Assembly: GCF_002286775.1 (NCBI RefSeq)
Contig: NZ_NSGJ01000002.1
Coordinates: 1-64,000 of the forward strand
Reading direction: 5' to 3'
Length of the DNA: 64,000 nucleotides
Source: Myroides sp. N17-2
GTDB taxonomy: Bacteria; Bacteroidota; Bacteroidia; Flavobacteriales; Flavobacteriaceae
Shown here: positions 61,517 to 64,000 of the stretch, one piece after another
Layout: each line of letters begins with the position of its first letter
How positions within the stretch are numbered: the first letter of the stretch is position 1
The notes under the pieces: generated by a model
Seen by the model: only the letters and a program-made list of their open reading frames with translations
Databases searched by the model: none
Told to the model about the DNA's origin: nothing
Position numbers and translations under genes: made by a program

Positions 61517-62365
61517 ATGAAAAATATTATAGCTGTATTTATGCTTTTTTGTACTGTGTCTTATGGTCAGTCAGGTCTTCCTTATCAAATCTATACAAGT
61601 AAAGGCAAGAAAGTAACTTATGAGAAAATGATTAAAGAATTGACTAAGAATGATGTAGTCCTTTTTGGAGAGTTTCACAATAATTCTTTAGGACATTGGC
61701 TACAATTACAAGTAACACAGTCTTTAGGAGAAAAAAGAGAGTTAATGTTAGGAGCTGAGATGTTCGAGGCTGATAATCAAAAGGGATTAAGTGATTATGT
61801 ACATGGTGCAATTGATGAAGAGGCATTTGGTAAAGAGGTTAGACTTTGGAATAACTACAAAACAGATTACAAGCCTTTAGTAGAATACGCAAAAACAAAT
61901 AAACGTGAGTTTATTGCTACTAATGTCCCTAGACGTTATGCTAGTTTACTATTTAAGAAAGGAACTGAAGCACTTGATTCGCTAAGTGTAGAAGAAAAAA
62001 GTTGGATAGCTCCACTGCCTTTTGCGTATGATGGAAATCTTCCTGGTTATAAAAAGATGTTAGATATGTTCGAAGATCATAAAGATGAGAACTTACCTAA
62101 AGCACAAGCAATAAAAGATGCTACTATGGGACACTTTATCGTTAAGAACTTTAAAGCTCCTCAATTATTTCTTCATTTTAATGGATCATACCACAGTAAT
62201 AACTTTGAGGGGATCGTTTGGTATCTAAATCATTATAATCCTGGATTAAAAATTAATACAATTACGATGGTGGAAAGTGATAATACGGGCAATTTCGAAA
62301 ATGATAATTTAGGTTTAGCTAACTTTATTATTGTTATAGATGCGAATATTTTAAAGTCTTTTTAA
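61517..62365 (+). CDS. ChaN-family haem-binding lipoprotein-like exported protein
   Basis: Iron-regulated haem-binding family (cofactor/haem-binding uptake, Tiki superfamily fold). 282 residues with a signal peptide (MKNIIAVFMLFCTVSYGQ). The family's N-terminal motif GEFHNNSLGHWLQL carries the Glu-Phe-His and later His likely to bind haem or metal. The central ATNVPRRYASLLF and C-terminal HFNGSYHSNNFEGIVWYL are conserved in the family. ChaN was described in iron acquisition in Campylobacter, and homologs may be metal-dependent proteases by the TIKI relationship. It sits alone before sdhC. Confidence 0.88.
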   Translation: MKNIIAVFMLFCTVSYGQSGLPYQIYTSKGKKVTYEKMIKELTKNDVVLFGEFHNNSLGHWLQLQVTQSLGEKRELMLGAEMFEADNQKGLSDYVHGAIDEEAFGKEVRLWNNYKTDYKPLVEYAKTNKREFIATNVPRRYASLLFKKGTEALDSLSVEEKSWIAPLPFAYDGNLPGYKKMLDMFEDHKDENLPKAQAIKDATMGHFIVKNFKAPQLFLHFNGSYHSNNFEGIVWYLNHYNPGLKINTITMVESDNTGNFENDNLGLANFIIVIDANILKSF

Positions 62366-62479
62366 CATAAAGCTATGTAAAACGCTTTAAAGTCTTAAAA
62401 TGGTTTTGGATTGAGCTGTATAGTGTCTTTTTGATTGTGTTATTCTTTGTTTGTACTGAGTATAAATAGAAGTCTGCGC

Positions 62480-62511
62480 TTTGTGCATAACGTTAAGAAG
62501 GTGTATTTTTG
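62480..62511 (+). promoter_or_regulatory. Promoter of the sdhCA operon
   Basis: TTTG (62480-62483), 20 bases, TATTTTTG (62504-62511), 36 bases before sdhC. One of the best full matches in the window. Confidence 0.75.
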
Positions 62512-62547
62512 AGAGATTTTTTCAAGAAAAACAATTAAAATTACATT

Positions 62548-63375
62548 ATGGCAAAATCTGCACTTTTAAAGTCATCCCTAGCTAAAAAATATTGGATGGC
62601 TCTTACAGGGTTATTTTTATGCTTGTTTTTAGTAGGTCACTTGGCGGGAAACCTTCAATTGATCTTTGGTGACGCTTCAGCATTCAATGAGTATGCGTTA
62701 TTTATGACTACTAATCCAGCAGTAAAAGTATTATCTTATGTTACTTACATTTCAATCCTTTTTCACGCGATTGATGGTATCGTTTTAACAATCCAAAACA
62801 AGAAAGCACGTCCTATCGGATATGCAAAAAACAACGCTGCTGCTAATAGTTCATTTTCTTCTAGAAATATGGCTATCTTAGGAACATTGTTATTAGTATT
62901 CATCGTTACGCACATGGCTAACTTTTGGGCTAAGATGCACTTTGCTCAAATGCCTGTTCAAACTGTAGAAATAACAGTAGAAGGTCAGCCTGATCCTGTT
63001 TTAATTTACAAAACAGTACAAGAGCAAGCAATTCCTGTATCAGCTGTTGAGAGTGGACAACTAGAGTTAAAAGGAACTCAGTTTTTCCAACCAGGTACAA
63101 ATTTAAAAATTGCTGATGGATACAAAGATTTACATAAAATCACTATTGAGTTTTTCAAAAACGAGAGCACTGGTTTAATTGCTACTATTGCTTATGTATT
63201 AGCTATGGTTGTTCTAGGATTCCACTTATCTCACGGATTTGGAAGTGCATTCCAGTCTTTAGGTGTTAATAACCCTAAGTACAAAGGATGTATCAAAGGA
63301 CTTAGTTTCTTAATAGCATATGTTATCCCTGCATTGTTTGCTATCATTCCATTATATATTCATTTTATTAAATAG
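62548..63375 (+). CDS. sdhC: Succinate dehydrogenase/fumarate reductase cytochrome b subunit
   Basis: Membrane anchor of complex II, haem b protein that passes electrons to menaquinone. At 275 residues it is the single five-helix (type B) anchor of Bacteroidota, Bacillus and Wolinella. Helix candidates lie at about 16-37, 55-76, 107-126, 208-230 and 250-272. Haem-ligand histidines are in [23 protein letters not shown] and [10 protein letters not shown]. The loop between helices III and IV (about 130-205) is longer than usual. Followed after 17 bases by sdhA. Strong promoter upstream. Confidence 0.95.
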   Translation: MAKSALLKSSLAKKYWMALTGLFLCLFLVGHLAGNLQLIFGDASAFNEYALFMTTNPAVKVLSYVTYISILFHAIDGIVLTIQNKKARPIGYAKNNAAANSSFSSRNMAILGTLLLVFIVTHMANFWAKMHFAQMPVQTVEITVEGQPDPVLIYKTVQEQAIPVSAVESGQLELKGTQFFQPGTNLKIADGYKDLHKITIEFFKNESTGLIATIAYVLAMVVLGFHLSHGFGSAFQSLGVNNPKYKGCIKGLSFLIAYVIPALFAIIPLYIHFIK

Positions 63376-63392
63376 TCCTAAAGAAATTTATC

Positions 63393-64000
63393 ATGAAATT
63401 AGATTCTAAAATACCTAATGGACCAATTGATAAAAAATGGTCTGATTATAAAAATCATATAAAATTAGTTAACCCTGCTAATAAACGTAACATTGATGTT
63501 ATCGTTGTTGGTACAGGATTAGCTGGTGGTTCTGCTGCTGCTACATTAGCTGAGTTAGGATATAACGTAAAAGCTTTTTGTTACCAAGATTCACCTCGTC
63601 GTGCGCACTCTATCGCTGCTCAAGGGGGAATCAATGCTTCTAAGAACTACCAAGGTGATGGTGACTCTGTTTACAGATTATTCTATGATACTGTAAAAGG
63701 AGGAGATTACCGTGCACGTGAGGCTAACGTTTATCGTTTAGCTGAAGTATCAGAAAACATTATTGACCAATGTGTAGCTCAAGGTGTGCCTTTCGCACGT
63801 GAGTACGGAGGTCTTTTAGATAACCGTTCTTTTGGTGGGGTACAAGTATCTCGTACTTTCTACGCTAAAGGACAAACTGGACAACAGTTATTATTAGGAG
63901 CGTACTCTGCTATGAACCGTCAAATCGGTCGTGGTAAGATCCAAATGTATAACCGTCACGAGATGTTAGACATCGTTAAAGTGGATGGTAAAGCAAGAGG
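63393..64000 (+). CDS. sdhA: Succinate dehydrogenase/fumarate reductase flavoprotein subunit (partial, runs off window)
   Basis: The open frame from ATG 63393 runs without stop to the window end, giving 202 residues. The FAD Rossmann motif is [19 protein letters not shown] (Gly40-Gly46 core), and His72 in [12 protein letters not shown] is the expected covalent-FAD histidine. It matches the Bacteroidota type, with [17 protein letters not shown] and [10 protein letters not shown]. It starts 17 bases after sdhC, and sdhB presumably follows outside the window. Confidence 0.95.
   Translation, partial: MKLDSKIPNGPIDKKWSDYKNHIKLVNPANKRNIDVIVVGTGLAGGSAAATLAELGYNVKAFCYQDSPRRAHSIAAQGGINASKNYQGDGDSVYRLFYDTVKGGDYRAREANVYRLAEVSENIIDQCVAQGVPFAREYGGLLDNRSFGGVQVSRTFYAKGQTGQQLLLGAYSAMNRQIGRGKIQMYNRHEMLDIVKVDGKAR

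Overview
The window is a chromosomal segment of an AT-rich member of the Flavobacteriaceae (Bacteroidota). The evidence is the repeated promoter form TTTG-N18-21-TAnnTTTG, TonB receptors with an N-terminal carboxypeptidase-regulatory domain, a BlaR1 carrying TonB-plug-like repeats, an IPExxxVDY-family gene next to pyk, the five-helix type SdhC, and an AddAB-like pair around kbl and an OmpA protein. A Myroides-like genus is my best guess, but the sequence alone cannot prove it. No phage, complete insertion sequence, CRISPR array or restriction system is visible. Most genes are core or conserved accessory genes.

Layout. 0-5 kb: DinB-fold protein, tRNA-Leu(CAA), prs, rplY, pth and aspS. 5-14.4 kb: MFS exporter with an OYE-type reductase, an orphan siderophore-type binding lipoprotein, a DtxR/MntR regulator divergent from a TonB receptor plus secreted thioredoxin pair, a lipoprotein deiminase and an AraC/GyrI regulator. 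14.7-19 kb: blaI/blaR1 and a compact ABC ATPase with a tiny membrane protein. 19-28 kb: membrane and envelope genes (four-helix His protein, two overlapping RlpA proteins, CYTH, Gcr-type membrane protein, Kef antiporter), then polymerase IV, LD-carboxypeptidase and YraN. 28.8-33 kb: siderophore receptor, PepSY reductase and bacilliredoxin. 33-37.5 kb: acyltransferase, acyl-ACP desaturase, HD hydrolase and DASS symporter. 37.5-44.5 kb: a PurF-like/PfkB pair, duplicated lipoproteins, an aspartyl-protease-like protein without catalytic Asp, and a GYF/RDD membrane protein. 44.5-50.3 kb: rnhA-purN, and acpP-fabF-rnc-IPExxxVDY-pyk. 50.4-60.7 kb: superoxide dismutase, AddA-like, kbl, OmpA, AddB-like and an alpha/beta hydrolase. 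61.5-64 kb: a ChaN-like haem protein and the start of sdhCA(B), cut off inside sdhA.

The most unusual material is between genes. First, four copies of a 154-168 bp non-coding palindromic element occur, with terminal inverted repeats and a central palindrome. Two copies are flanked by 3-bp direct repeats, so it looks like a MITE. One copy supplies the stop codon of the ABC ATPase gene. Second, three intergenic loci (14.5, 28.3 and 61.0 kb) share an odd architecture: three or four direct units of exactly 11 bp facing two or three inverted 11-bp units. The unit sequence differs at each locus, but the period and the head-to-head symmetry are the same. I do not recognise this from described repeat classes. 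Third, several promoters carry palindromes over their core elements (blaI, the receptor divergent from the DtxR-type regulator, the siderophore receptor).

Metal and redox handling is a theme of the accessory genes: two TonB receptors, a binding lipoprotein, a DtxR/MntR regulator, a PepSY protein, ChaN, a secreted CxxC thioredoxin and a bacilliredoxin. They are scattered, so any common regulation would have to come from shared operators.
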